Source of the DNA: an uncultured Alphaproteobacteria bacterium
GTDB lineage: Bacteria > Pseudomonadota > Alphaproteobacteria > HIMB59
Length of the DNA stretch: 50,777 nucleotides
NCBI GenBank assembly: GCA_902610415.1
Contig: CACLVL010000005.1
Coordinates: 1 to 50,777, forward strand
Direction of reading: 5' to 3'
A program made the translations under genes and the position numbers. The notes under the pieces are model-generated. The model was not told the DNA's origin. It made no database searches and worked only from the letters and a program-made list of their open reading frames with translations. This document shows positions 1 to 7,670 of the stretch, one piece after another. Numbering within the stretch: position 1 is the stretch's first letter; each line of letters opens with the position of its first letter.

Positions 1-167
1 ATCTTCAATAAGTGATTTAACTAGGTTCATCTATTTAATGGGTATATTCTTAGATTTATTCCATAAAATTAAAAATAGTTATATAAAAACGATGTATTTA
101 TTGACTTTTTTACTTTTTTAGGAATCTATTTCATTTTTCATCTAAAAGTGTATTATAACAGTAATAA

Positions 168-353
168 ATGACAATGGAAAACACTCAAACAATATCATGC
201 CCAAAGTGTGACTTATCTGTTTCATCAATTTGTTCCAAATGTAACAAAGAAGTTGAAGTATCTCAATTAGCTGATGGCTGTGTAGTTCAAATTACTAAAT
301 GCGTTGAATGTACTAATACCCCAGTTATTAGAGATGTCTGTGTAGAAAATTAG
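168..353 (+). CDS. Small Cys-rich protein, possible zinc-binding
   Basis: A 61-residue protein I do not recognise. It carries three CxxC pairs (CPKC near residue 11, CSKC near 22, CVEC near 45) plus two further cysteines, which suggests a zinc-ribbon-like fold. There is no signal peptide or membrane segment. ATG 168 and ATG 174 are both possible starts and neither has a clear Shine-Dalgarno sequence. It is the first of several small genes at the left end of the window, and the regular cysteine spacing is the main reason to believe it is coding. Confidence 0.5.
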   Translation: MTMENTQTISCPKCDLSVSSICSKCNKEVEVSQLADGCVVQITKCVECTNTPVIRDVCVEN

Positions 354-447
354 TCACAATTTTTAGTCTGCATATACTTTTAAATCTTTCTTGTAAAATC
401 CAATCATTACTTTGATGCTAATAAAGTATTATTGGAGAAGTAAAATT

Positions 448-639
448 ATGAAAATACTAAAAATTTTGGATAGTGCAGAATTAATTATTGTTGATTTAGA
501 GGTTAACTTAGGAGATGAAGTAAGGAATGCTCCAACTTTGTGCGTTAGGTATAAGGGTAAAATCATTCCTCTAAATACAGCACATGATGGTAGACCCATT
601 TTGATGAGAGAAGAAAATGCACTGCCAAGCGAAAATTAA
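448..639 (+). CDS. Hypothetical small protein
   Basis: About 63 residues, starting MKILKILDSAELI. I chose ATG 448 because GGAG at 434-437 lies 10 nt upstream; an upstream in-frame ATG at 412 gives a less natural N-terminus. The product is mixed alpha/beta with no membrane segment and I recognise no domain. The stop is 3 nt before the start of a 28-residue membrane ORF, so the two could be co-transcribed. Confidence 0.45.
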   Translation: MKILKILDSAELIIVDLEVNLGDEVRNAPTLCVRYKGKIIPLNTAHDGRPILMREENALPSEN

Positions 640-642
640 AAT

Positions 643-729
643 ATGTTTACCGGAACGCTTTGGATAGATATGACAATATCTCTAATTTTATTGGCCACTT
701 TTTTAATGTGGATAATGAGAGGGGATTAA
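643..729 (+). CDS. Candidate 28-residue single-pass membrane peptide
   Basis: ATG 643 to TAA 727-729 encodes 28 residues: a short polar start, one hydrophobic helix (about residues 10-25, including LILLATFLMWIM) and a charged RGD end. It begins 3 nt after the previous stop and ends 17 nt before the next gene. There is no strong ribosome binding site, so this is a plausible but unproven microprotein. The helix composition and the tight spacing are the only support. Confidence 0.35.
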   Translation: MFTGTLWIDMTISLILLATFLMWIMRGD

Positions 730-746
730 ATAATATCAGTTCTTAA

Positions 747-1034
747 ATGGAGATATTAACCAGTAAAACTGAAGTAAGAGAAAAACTTAAAAAAAATCCT
801 CTTCAAGCTGCTCACCTCCTTAGGCTTAGTGGTTATGGATCTATCAAATACATTTGTGCCTGTGGTGAAACACATGATGCAAATGGAAAAGATATAAGCT
901 GTAAGGGATCTGCAAAGCCATTTAAAGCACTACTTAAATGTACCAATAACTTTATGACAATGATTAAAATTGAGGGATTTTTTAAAAAAAAAGCAGTCTC
1001 TGAATATGGTTTTAAAGCAAGTGTAATGGACTGA
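747..1034 (+). CDS. Hypothetical protein, 95 aa
   Basis: A basic 95-residue protein of unknown function. A cluster CACGETH sits near residues 37-43, with further Cys at about 52 and 65, so a metal site is possible. It has no signal peptide or membrane segment. The stop TGA at 1032-1034 is directly followed by the GTG of the next gene (2 nt apart), which suggests translational coupling. The family is not recognised. Confidence 0.45.
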   Translation: MEILTSKTEVREKLKKNPLQAAHLLRLSGYGSIKYICACGETHDANGKDISCKGSAKPFKALLKCTNNFMTMIKIEGFFKKKAVSEYGFKASVMD

Positions 1035-1036
1035 GT

Positions 1037-1318
1037 GTGAAGTTATTATATTTTCTAACACTATTTCCTACATTAGTTTTTGGGCAGAATATAAAATTAA
1101 TTTGCGAAGAGAATTCACTGATTGATTATGTTGACGATAAATTTATTAAACTTGATGTGTCTAATCAAATTGAATTACAATATACTTTCAACAAAGGACT
1201 ATCATTTTTAAATGAGGCCCATCATAGTCTTAATTATAAATATATGGGAGAAGACAAAGTGAGCTTTCATTTCAGAATTGATACTGATTTTTTCCTTCAA
1301 TACATTAATTCTTTATAA
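1037..1318 (+). CDS. Small secreted protein, probably frameshifted (5' part)
   Basis: 93 residues from GTG 1037. Residues 1-16 form a signal peptide (MKLLYFLTLFPTLVFG, then Q), so the mature protein is periplasmic. The segment IKLICEE after the signal resembles NDLICNK in the secreted protein encoded on the opposite strand at 1453-1812, suggesting two diverged members of one family. The frame stops at 1316-1318, but the next frame stays open to 1433 and encodes a convincing C-terminus. The run of six T at 1288-1293 is the likely site of a one-base insertion. Function unknown. Confidence 0.5.
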   Translation: MKLLYFLTLFPTLVFGQNIKLICEENSLIDYVDDKFIKLDVSNQIELQYTFNKGLSFLNEAHHSLNYKYMGEDKVSFHFRIDTDFFLQYINSL

Positions 1319-1433
1319 AAATATTTATCGCTATGAAAGAAATATTTTTTATCCTAGAAGCACAAGTGTGAAAAAAACTTTTTTTGGAAGTTGTTATAAA
1401 TTAGATAATTTGTTGGCTATAAATACTATATAA
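1263..1433 (+). pseudogene. Displaced C-terminal part of the secreted protein
   Basis: This frame is open from 1263 to TAA 1431-1433. Its last 39 codons from 1314 read YKNIYRYERN... and include FFGSCYK near the end. Removing one T from the six-T run at 1288-1293 joins it to the 1037 gene and gives one protein of about 131 residues, with a charged aromatic stretch and a late Cys. The neighbouring paralogue-like protein on the other strand likewise ends in a tail with a late Cys (SYKC). Either a recent inactivating indel, a sequencing error, or programmed slippage. Confidence 0.45.
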
Positions 1434-1452
1434 ATTTATTAACAAGAACTTT

Positions 1453-1812
1453 TCAATTAATAGATGAGCATTTATAACTGACGCCATCCATTGAATATTG
1501 ATACAAATATCCATCATCTATGTTTAATTCAAAAAAAACTGCATTATTTATGTCAGAGTACCCTTTAGACCCAATTTTTAAATCAAAATTATTATCTATA
1601 AGGATTTCAAAATGCATTTCAAGTTTTTGTGTGTCCCAAATGAAAGATTTGAGTTGATTATTTGTAACTTTCAATTCTATTACGCTTGGGGAGCTATCTT
1701 TTATAGGAGATATTTCAGTGATTTCATTAAAAACTTTATTACAAATTAGATCATTTGACTTTGCATGAACAGAAGATGTAATTACAAGAATGATTAAAAT
1801 TAAAATTTTCAT
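1453..1812 (-). CDS. Small secreted protein, 119 aa
   Basis: The N-terminus MKILILIILVITSSVHA is a clear Sec signal peptide with an AxA-like cleavage site. The mature part (about 102 residues) is probably beta-rich. It has an early LIC motif (Cys about 24) and a late Cys in SYKC, which could form a disulfide. It is convergent with the 1037 gene and divergent from the 1852 gene (39 bp between starts). Similarity to the 1037 product (signal, LIC, late Cys) suggests a lineage-specific family. No function can be assigned. Confidence 0.6.
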   Translation of the reverse strand: MKILILIILVITSSVHAKSNDLICNKVFNEITEISPIKDSSPSVIELKVTNNQLKSFIWDTQKLEMHFEILIDNNFDLKIGSKGYSDINNAVFFELNIDDGYLYQYSMDGVSYKCSSIN

Positions 1813-1851
1813 AAGTTTTTTATAACAATAATGATAATTTAAAAAAATTAA

Positions 1852-2049
1852 ATGTTAGATAAATTTTTTCAAATGCCTATCTGGGCACACGTATTAATCA
1901 ACCTCTGGGGTGTACCTCTTTATTTCTTATTGATTTATTTAATTGATAAAAAAAAAATTAAACTTAACAGAAGGATTAATAACAAACAGACGCTATTTAT
2001 ATATTGTATGATAATTGTGGCATTTGGATACGTTGTTTTTATGGATTAA
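1852..2049 (+). CDS. Small two-helix membrane protein
   Basis: 65 residues. Two hydrophobic helices (about residues 10-32 and 47-63) are separated by a strongly basic loop (DKKKIKLNRRINNK), predicting a cytoplasmic loop with both ends periplasmic. No family recognised. It is followed 20 nt later by another two-helix protein in the same direction, so they may be partners. Confidence 0.5.
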   Translation: MLDKFFQMPIWAHVLINLWGVPLYFLLIYLIDKKKIKLNRRINNKQTLFIYCMIIVAFGYVVFMD

Positions 2050-2069
2050 TTTGTTAAAAATGCAAAATT

Positions 2070-2288
2070 ATGAGCATTAGTTTCATTTTAGCATTTATAG
2101 TAATTTTCATTGTCTCATATTATGTTGGCAACTATATCGCAATTGATAGTGATGAATTAAGTAAATCTAAAAAACTTTATTATAAAATTATTGCAATTTT
2201 ATCTGTATTTGTATTTTTGGGAAGCTTTGTGTTTTTTATGTTTCTTGTGAATAATGGGAACTTCGGTTCAAATATAAAAGTATTTTAA
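2070..2288 (+). CDS. Small two-helix membrane protein
   Basis: 72 residues with two hydrophobic segments (about 3-24 and 39-62) and a polar linker (DSDELSKSKKLYYK). It probably forms an operon with the preceding two-helix protein (20 nt gap). No known domain is recognised. Confidence 0.5.
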   Translation: MSISFILAFIVIFIVSYYVGNYIAIDSDELSKSKKLYYKIIAILSVFVFLGSFVFFMFLVNNGNFGSNIKVF

Positions 2289-2376
2289 ATTTTATTTGAA
2301 ACACGGTTCAGAAAAAAGATTATTTGATTAGTTTTCGCTATGAATAATTTAGTTAGTAGACAATTTTTTTTTTTTG

Positions 2377-2390
2377 TATAATTTTTTTTT
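2377..2390 (+). promoter_or_regulatory. Perfect -10 box (TATAAT) for a leaderless start
   Basis: TATAAT at 2377-2382 lies between two T tracts (12 T at 2364-2375, 9 T at 2382-2390) and ends 8 nt before ATG 2391. Transcription starting about 7-9 nt after the -10 would begin at or next to the start codon. No good -35 element is visible 16-18 nt upstream. Confidence 0.5.
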
Positions 2391-2606
2391 ATGTCTGATG
2401 TTCACCGTTTAATGAAGTACCTTACCCCATATGAGTTAGATCATATAAAATTTTTAGCTCATAATGATGAAATTCCTTATAGTGCAATTAACACTCAGTA
2501 TAGAATTGATAAAAAAGACGTTAAAAATTTAATGAGATTTATGTTGAATGATAATGATTATTTAAATTGGAAAAAAATATATAACAAAAAAAGACAACAA
2601 CATTAA
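2391..2606 (+). CDS. DUF2805 / TIGR03643 family protein
   Basis: 71 residues. The pattern LTPYELDHIKFLAHNDE, PYSAINTQYRIDKKDVKNL, MRFML, then a Trp-Lys-Lys tail matches the DUF2805 family (usual form: E-I-D-R, W-E-D-R-T-P-F-E-A-I, G-L-S-E-K-E-V, M-R, W-R-x-R). It looks like a small helical, possibly nucleic-acid-binding protein; no activity is established that I know of. The next gene, convergent, is a renalase-like flavoprotein; these two families often sit near each other in marine bacteria, as I recall. The mRNA is probably leaderless. Confidence 0.65.
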   Translation: MSDVHRLMKYLTPYELDHIKFLAHNDEIPYSAINTQYRIDKKDVKNLMRFMLNDNDYLNWKKIYNKKRQQH

Positions 2607-2626
2607 TTAGGAAATAATTGAAAAAA

Positions 2627-3607
2627 CTAACCTTTTAGCCCTATTTTTGTAAAGTCCAAAGCTAATTTTTTACCTGACAGCCAAGCATCTTGCATACTTG
2701 GGCCTTCGCACCAGTCACCAAATGAATACAAACGACGGTCAATAGACTCAATATATCTTTTTGACTTGATCTCTCTTAAACTTTTTTTAGTGTAGGAATA
2801 CCTCCATCTGTGTGACTTCTTAAACACTGCTTCAGCATTAGATTGAAAAGATTTTTTTATTTGATTAACCACATAATCTTCAAGCACATAATTTTCAATA
2901 TTATAATATTCTCTAGTCCACTCTGCTCTCATATTAATAACCCAGCACTCCTCATTAAAAAATTCGTGCTTAAAATTCTGATTCATTAAAAAACTAATTT
3001 CAGGAGTTAAATGATATCCAAATTGAAATGGAACACCTAGTCGCTTATCAAATGCGATCATTATTGTCCATATAGCATCAAATTCTATATTAGGTAAGTC
3101 ACTATAATCTATAAATTGGTCTAATAAATTTTTCGATTGCTCAAATGGCATGCTACAAAAAACATAATCAAATGGTCCAAATTTCTCATCACCAGCCATT
3201 AAGTAATATTCATTATTTAGACTCTCGATATTTGTAATTTGTTTTGAGAAGTAAGTTGGATAGTGCAATGCTTTATGTATTTTTAGAGGAATAGACTCGT
3301 TACCCTCTTTACCAACGATGATTTCTTTATCTTCGACAGGTGAGTTTTGAGAGATATTTGAACAAAATTGTCCTTTTATAACTTTAATGGCATCAATTTT
3401 ATTTAAATATTCATTAAGACCTATAATACCATGATCTAATTTTAAATAATGAGCTCCATGATCGAAAGCATATTGATTATGCTTTCTAGTGCTTATTCTA
3501 CCACCAGGTCTCCAAGATTTTTCAAAAAAAGTTATATCCAGAGAGGGTAAGTGGTAAGCTAGAGAAAGCGCACTAAGCCCAGTTCCAATAACTGCTAATT
3601 TTTTCAA
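2627..3607 (-). CDS. Renalase-like FAD-dependent NAD(P)-binding oxidoreductase
   Basis: 326 residues. The N-terminal dinucleotide-binding motif is VIGTGLSALSLA (residues 6-17), followed by an acidic end of strand 2 (FFEK), the amine-oxidase signature PGGRISTR (about 34-41) and FDHGAHYL. The C-terminal FAD motif reads GDWCEGPSMQDAWLSG. This is the layout of the COG3380 renalase/amine oxidase-like family; substrates of bacterial members are poorly known. It follows the PsiE-like gene with 2 nt between them. Probably cytosolic. Confidence 0.75.
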   Translation of the reverse strand: MKKLAVIGTGLSALSLAYHLPSLDITFFEKSWRPGGRISTRKHNQYAFDHGAHYLKLDHGIIGLNEYLNKIDAIKVIKGQFCSNISQNSPVEDKEIIVGKEGNESIPLKIHKALHYPTYFSKQITNIESLNNEYYLMAGDEKFGPFDYVFCSMPFEQSKNLLDQFIDYSDLPNIEFDAIWTIMIAFDKRLGVPFQFGYHLTPEISFLMNQNFKHEFFNEECWVINMRAEWTREYYNIENYVLEDYVVNQIKKSFQSNAEAVFKKSHRWRYSYTKKSLREIKSKRYIESIDRRLYSFGDWCEGPSMQDAWLSGKKLALDFTKIGLKG

Positions 3608-3609
3608 TG

Positions 3610-4029
3610 TTATTGCTTTTTAGTAATTCTAGGTTTGATTTCATCGACATCTTCTACAGGACGAAGTATGGGTACATACCTTAATCGAAGAATGATGACC
3701 GCAATAGCTACTAAGACTATTGCACCAGCTTCATATAAAAGAAGTTCAGGATTTGAGTCTTTACCTTGAAGAATAATAAGTCGAGACAAAGCAGTTATTG
3801 CTATAAATAAAGGATATGTCATTCTCACCCGATTAGACACATAATAAACTCTTACCATCCCGATTACTTCAACATAAATAAATAATAGAAGTAAATCAGC
3901 TAATTCTACATATTGTACGTCTATCATTCTCAGTATTTCAAAGAGAATGGCAGTTATCGTAGCTAATAAAATGATACCAATTACTGCTTTTTCTACAAAA
4001 CCAACAAAATTTTCGACGTTAGACTTCAT
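3610..4029 (-). CDS. PsiE-like (phosphate-starvation-inducible) membrane protein
   Basis: About 139 residues with four membrane helices (roughly 16-40, 45-65, 75-92 and 103-122 from this start). The YVEVIGMVRVYY segment and the overall size fit the PsiE family. I prefer ATG 4029, which overlaps the ung stop as TAATG, over an in-frame TTG two codons earlier. The cytoplasmic C-tail is charged. Translation is probably coupled to ung. The molecular role of PsiE is unknown, and nothing here shows phosphate regulation. Confidence 0.7.
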   Translation of the reverse strand: MKSNVENFVGFVEKAVIGIILLATITAILFEILRMIDVQYVELADLLLLFIYVEVIGMVRVYYVSNRVRMTYPLFIAITALSRLIILQGKDSNPELLLYEAGAIVLVAIAVIILRLRYVPILRPVEDVDEIKPRITKKQ

Positions 4030-4706
4030 TACCAATAAACCATATCAATTTGTTTTGATTTAAGAAAGGCATTTGTCTTAGAAAAAGGTTTACTCCCAAA
4101 AAAACCGCGGTGGGCCGATAAAGGAGATGGATGAGGTGCAGTTAAAATTAAATGTTTACTCGAATCAATGTACTCTTTTTTTGATTGAGCAAAAGATCCC
4201 CACAATATGAAAACGATATTTTCTAATTTATTACTAATAACAGAAATAACTTTATTAGTAAAAATATCCCAGCCAATTTTTTGATGTGATAGGGGTTTTG
4301 ATCTCTCCACTGTTAATGTTGTATTTAATAAAAATACACCCTGTTTGGCCCAATTTTCTAAGTTGCCATTATTAAAATCTACTTGTTTTTTTAAGTCATC
4401 CTGTAATTCTTTATAAATATTTATAAGAGAGGGTGGAGGTTTGACATTGCCTGGTACAGAAAAGCTAAGACCATGGGCTTGACCAGGGCCATGATAAGGA
4501 TCTTGACCTAAAATAACTACTTTTACATTATTTAGAGGTGTCAAATTAAAAGCATTAAAAATTTGTCTTCCTGGAGGATAGAAAACAATTTTGTTTTGTT
4601 TTAATTCTAAGAGTTTTTTTTTAAGATTGACCATATAGTCTTGGTCAAACTCTCCTTTTAAATGTTTAAGCCACGTTTCAGGGAGTTGAATGGTAGGTTT
4701 TTCCAC
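4029..4706 (-). CDS. ung: Uracil-DNA glycosylase (family 1)
   Basis: 225 residues, normal for UNG. It removes uracil from DNA by cleaving the N-glycosidic bond, starting base excision repair. The water-activating motif GQDPYHG is at residues 67-73 (catalytic Asp 69), LLNTTLTV supplies the uracil-binding Asn, and the DNA-intercalation loop HPSPLSAHRGFFG starts at about 192. All key residues are present. It starts 11 nt after the small TPR-like gene and its stop overlaps the PsiE-like start. Confidence 0.97.
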   Translation of the reverse strand: MEKPTIQLPETWLKHLKGEFDQDYMVNLKKKLLELKQNKIVFYPPGRQIFNAFNLTPLNNVKVVILGQDPYHGPGQAHGLSFSVPGNVKPPPSLINIYKELQDDLKKQVDFNNGNLENWAKQGVFLLNTTLTVERSKPLSHQKIGWDIFTNKVISVISNKLENIVFILWGSFAQSKKEYIDSSKHLILTAPHPSPLSAHRGFFGSKPFSKTNAFLKSKQIDMVYW

Positions 4707-4717
4707 TCAGGTGTATA

Positions 4718-4963
4718 TTAGTTTAAGGTTGCGTCTTTACTTCGACCGTATTTTTCAAGTTTATAAATAATTTTTTCTTTAAGTTCATGATTTTCTTCTA
4801 AAGCCATTACCAATGCTTGTGTGTAAAAGAAGCATGCTGCTTCAATATCAGCTTTGTCTTCAAAGTAATTTGCAGCTTCGTAGTATAAGGAACACACTTT
4901 ATCCATCTGCTTTTTTTGAAAAGCGTCAGTTATATCGTTATCTAATTGAAATGCATCTTTCAT
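4718..4963 (-). CDS. Small helical TPR-like protein
   Basis: 81 residues, all-helical by composition. Segments such as YYEAANYFEDKADIEAACFF and YTQALVMALEE have TPR-like spacing of Ala, Tyr and Leu. Small proteins of this kind occur next to gloB or ung in related marine Alphaproteobacteria, as far as I recall. It may act as a protein-interaction module; no function is established. It lies between gloB (53 nt) and ung (11 nt) on the same strand. Confidence 0.55.
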   Translation of the reverse strand: MKDAFQLDNDITDAFQKKQMDKVCSLYYEAANYFEDKADIEAACFFYTQALVMALEENHELKEKIIYKLEKYGRSKDATLN

Positions 4964-5016
4964 GATTAATCTGAAATTAGCACATTTACCTAAAACACCA
5001 AGATTAAAATAAATTA

Positions 5017-5778
5017 CTAAAAATTATCCTTTGCAGAGCGCATTTTAGCAAAAACTTCTATTTCGTTTTGAGACTCATAAAGTTTCATAAATTGATCCTC
5101 ATCGCACCTTAGAAATGGATTACAAAGTAATTGATCTGAGAGCATTGTAGGTATTGTTGGGCGGAGTTCATTTTCTTGATGTGAGGCCCACTTAGAATAT
5201 TGTTGAAGCTCCTTGTTATTAGGATCAATGCTTAAAGCAAAATTAACATTTGCCAAAGTATATTCATGTCCACAATATATTTTTGTATCCTTTGGTAATT
5301 GTTTGATTTTGCACAAACTGTCCCAAAAAACTTCAGGTGTTCCCTCAAACATTCTCCCGCAACCTATGCTAAAAAGAGTATCTCCAGAAAATAAAATATT
5401 ATGTTGAGGCATAAAGAAATTTATATGTTGAAGTGTATGACCGGGAGTATGAATAACTTTATATTCATTCCCTAATATTTCAAAAGTCTCATAATCTAAA
5501 ACTTCTTTATCTGGTTTAGGAATTTTAGAATCATTTCTATATCCTATGACTAAAGAATTAAATTTTGATTTAATTTCACCTACAGCAGCTATATGGTCAT
5601 CATGATGATGGGTAATTAAAATATGACTTGCTACGCAGTCATTCAGTTCAAGAATTTTCAAACACATACTAAGATCAGAGGGGTCTACAAGTACCCCTTT
5701 AGTTTCATGAGGGTTCTTAATTAAATATCCATAATTATCGTCTAATTGGGGAAATAAATACACATTAGGTTTTTGCAT
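5017..5778 (-). CDS. gloB: Hydroxyacylglutathione hydrolase (glyoxalase II)
   Basis: 253 residues, the usual length. It hydrolyses S-D-lactoylglutathione to D-lactate and glutathione, the second step of methylglyoxal detoxification, in the cytosol. The metallo-beta-lactamase motif THHHDDH is at residues 56-62, followed by HTPGHT, GDTLFSIGCGRMFEG and YCGHEYT, so the binuclear metal ligands are all present. It is divergent from a methyltransferase gene 40 bp away, a pairing common in Alphaproteobacteria. Confidence 0.95.
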   Translation of the reverse strand: MQKPNVYLFPQLDDNYGYLIKNPHETKGVLVDPSDLSMCLKILELNDCVASHILITHHHDDHIAAVGEIKSKFNSLVIGYRNDSKIPKPDKEVLDYETFEILGNEYKVIHTPGHTLQHINFFMPQHNILFSGDTLFSIGCGRMFEGTPEVFWDSLCKIKQLPKDTKIYCGHEYTLANVNFALSIDPNNKELQQYSKWASHQENELRPTIPTMLSDQLLCNPFLRCDEDQFMKLYESQNEIEVFAKMRSAKDNF

Positions 5779-5818
5779 AAGAAATAGAATGTTAAGTAAA
5801 TCTAGTTAAAATACAACT

Positions 5819-6526
5819 ATGGATATTAACGCATCAGATATTTACAGTTTTTACCAATCAAAGTTAGGCACACTTGTTAAACGAAATATTCGTCATCAAT
5901 TATACAGCCATTTCAATTCTATCAATGATAGCGTTGTCTGTGGATACGGATACACAAATCCCTACCTTTCTTTTTTAAATAAACAAAATAAAGATCTACA
6001 AATATCTGCAATGCAGCCAGAATTTTTAGATGGTAATGTCAAAGAGAGATATGATTTCGATCATCAGATTATTCACGAATATTTTTTACCTTTGGATCCA
6101 AGTTCAGTAGATGTAGTGATATCTACACATTTACTTGAATTTGTTGATAAACCTCAAAGTAGTATTGAGGAAATATGGAGAATTCTTAAGCCTAATGGAC
6201 TTTTTTTAACAATTATACCCAGAAGATCAGGGATATGGACTAGGTATGATAATAATCCTTTTGGATTTGGCAGATCTTACTCTATTAGACAATTTAAATC
6301 ACTGATACAAGACTTTTTAGTTCTTGATTTTAGAAAATCATTTCTACATTTCCCACCATGGGACCATTATTTAAATTATAAATCACATCGAACAGTTGAA
6401 AAAATAGGTGATTTTTTCTTTCCGTATATGGGAGGTTTAATGATTTGTGTTTGTAAAAAGATTGTCTATGCAAAAAATACTAAAAAACAAAAAAAAATAC
6501 CAATTAAAAGTTTTGTAGCAACTTAA
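5819..6526 (+). CDS. Class I SAM-dependent methyltransferase
   Basis: 235 residues. A degenerate SAM-binding motif I is seen as VVCGYGYTNPYL (about 39-50), then motif IV-like DVVISTHLLEFV and the typical post-motif EEIWRILKPNGLFLTIIPRR. This is the methyltransferase type 11 form usually found opposite gloB in Alphaproteobacteria. The substrate is unknown. A -10-like TAAAAT at 5807-5812 sits only 6 nt before the ATG, so the leader must be very short if it is used. Confidence 0.8.
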   Translation: MDINASDIYSFYQSKLGTLVKRNIRHQLYSHFNSINDSVVCGYGYTNPYLSFLNKQNKDLQISAMQPEFLDGNVKERYDFDHQIIHEYFLPLDPSSVDVVISTHLLEFVDKPQSSIEEIWRILKPNGLFLTIIPRRSGIWTRYDNNPFGFGRSYSIRQFKSLIQDFLVLDFRKSFLHFPPWDHYLNYKSHRTVEKIGDFFFPYMGGLMICVCKKIVYAKNTKKQKKIPIKSFVAT

Positions 6527-6566
6527 AAATAATTCATATTTAATTTTAAAAAGATAGAATTAATCT

Positions 6567-7316
6567 TTGTTAGATCTTAGTTATTATATAATCGTCTCAT
6601 TCTCTATTTTATTGTTTGCAATATCAAAATCTGGATTTTCTGGAGGAGGATTGGCTTTAATTTCAGTAACTCTATTATCTATAACTTACGGCCCATTAAC
6701 AGCAATAGCCATTTTGATGCCAATGTTAATAGTATGCGATGTTATTGCTTTGTATTTAAATAGAAAATATTTTGAATATAAAATTTTATGGTCAATAGCA
6801 CCTTATTCTTTATTGGGGGTAATTGCTGGTACAATCTTGTTTAAATTTATTAATTTATCAATGATCAGTATTTTTATAGGCTCGATCTCATTATTATATG
6901 TTGTTTTTAATTATTTGATTGTAGACACTAAGCTAAAAAAAATACCTTTTTATGGGAGTAAATCTTTTTGGGGTGCATTAGCGGGATTTACTAGTTTTGT
7001 CCTTCACTCTGGAGGATTACCACTAAATATTTATTTTATGTCAATCTATAACAAAAAAATTCAATTTGTTGCAGGTGTTGTTTTCTCTATTGCTTTAATC
7101 AACTTGTTTAAATTAGTTCCTTATTTTTATTTAGAAATTTTAGATTTTGATAAATTATATAATTATCTTATTTTTTCACCAATTGCTGTTATTGGAGTAA
7201 TTTTAGGACACTGGATAAACAGTAAGCTATCAGACAATTCTTTTTTTATGATCATTAATATTTTTGTAGTTATAGGATCAATGAGGTTAATTTATTTAGG
7301 AGTAATGGGTTTATAA
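6567..7316 (+). CDS. TauE/SafE family sulfite/anion exporter
   Basis: 249 residues, about eight membrane helices in two repeated halves. It has the family's early Gly-rich motif SGFSGGGLALISVTLLS and its second-half counterpart around LAGFTSFVLHSGGLPLN. Members export sulfite, sulfoacetate or other organic anions; the substrate here is not evident. The start is TTG 6567, since the next Met lies well inside. Its last 6 nt overlap the convergent gene at the palindrome TTATAA. Confidence 0.85.
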   Translation: MLDLSYYIIVSFSILLFAISKSGFSGGGLALISVTLLSITYGPLTAIAILMPMLIVCDVIALYLNRKYFEYKILWSIAPYSLLGVIAGTILFKFINLSMISIFIGSISLLYVVFNYLIVDTKLKKIPFYGSKSFWGALAGFTSFVLHSGGLPLNIYFMSIYNKKIQFVAGVVFSIALINLFKLVPYFYLEILDFDKLYNYLIFSPIAVIGVILGHWINSKLSDNSFFMIINIFVVIGSMRLIYLGVMGL

Positions 7317-7670
7317 TATTTTTTCTAAAATATTAATTAACTCAAATTCATCTTTATACTTATTCATTTGTTCTTTATTGATTAATATTTTGTATTCACC
7401 ACTATTTTCTTCAACACAAATAGGTAAGTCATTTTTATAATTTAAAAGATTATATTGTTCTAATTCTTCTAAATGTAAAAATTTAAAACTATGTGGAGAA
7501 CTTTCAATAAATTTTCTCCATGCATCTTTCATCTTTAAATCATGAGTAATTTTACACAAATTACACTCATAAGTGCTCGGAGAAGCATATTTATGAACTG
7601 TGTCGAGAATATAATTCCACTTCCCACCTTTAGCGTTATAAACAAAAATTATATTTCTTTTACTATTCAT
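7311..7670 (-). CDS. Conserved hypothetical protein with CxxC motif
   Basis: About 119 residues starting MNSKRNIIFVYNA. I chose ATG 7670 because it overlaps the metW stop (shared ATGAATAG), so it is probably translationally coupled; a longer frame upstream only runs into metW. Conserved-looking elements are FVYNAKGGKWNYILDTVHK and TYECNLCKITHD (CxxC near residues 36-39). I recognise this N-x-x-x-G ... H-K ... P-x-x-Y-x-C-x-L-C pattern from uncharacterised proteins but know no function. The Cys and His suggest metal binding or redox. Confidence 0.7.
   Translation of the reverse strand: MNSKRNIIFVYNAKGGKWNYILDTVHKYASPSTYECNLCKITHDLKMKDAWRKFIESSPHSFKFLHLEELEQYNLLNYKNDLPICVEENSGEYKILINKEQMNKYKDEFELINILEKIL

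Noticed and set aside
2364..2390. Paired T tracts as a possible intrinsic terminator
   Set aside because: No GC-rich stem precedes them; the embedded TATAAT next to an ATG makes a promoter a better reading.
7311..7316. Palindrome TTATAA as a regulatory site
   Set aside because: It simply results from two opposed TAA stop codons sharing bases.
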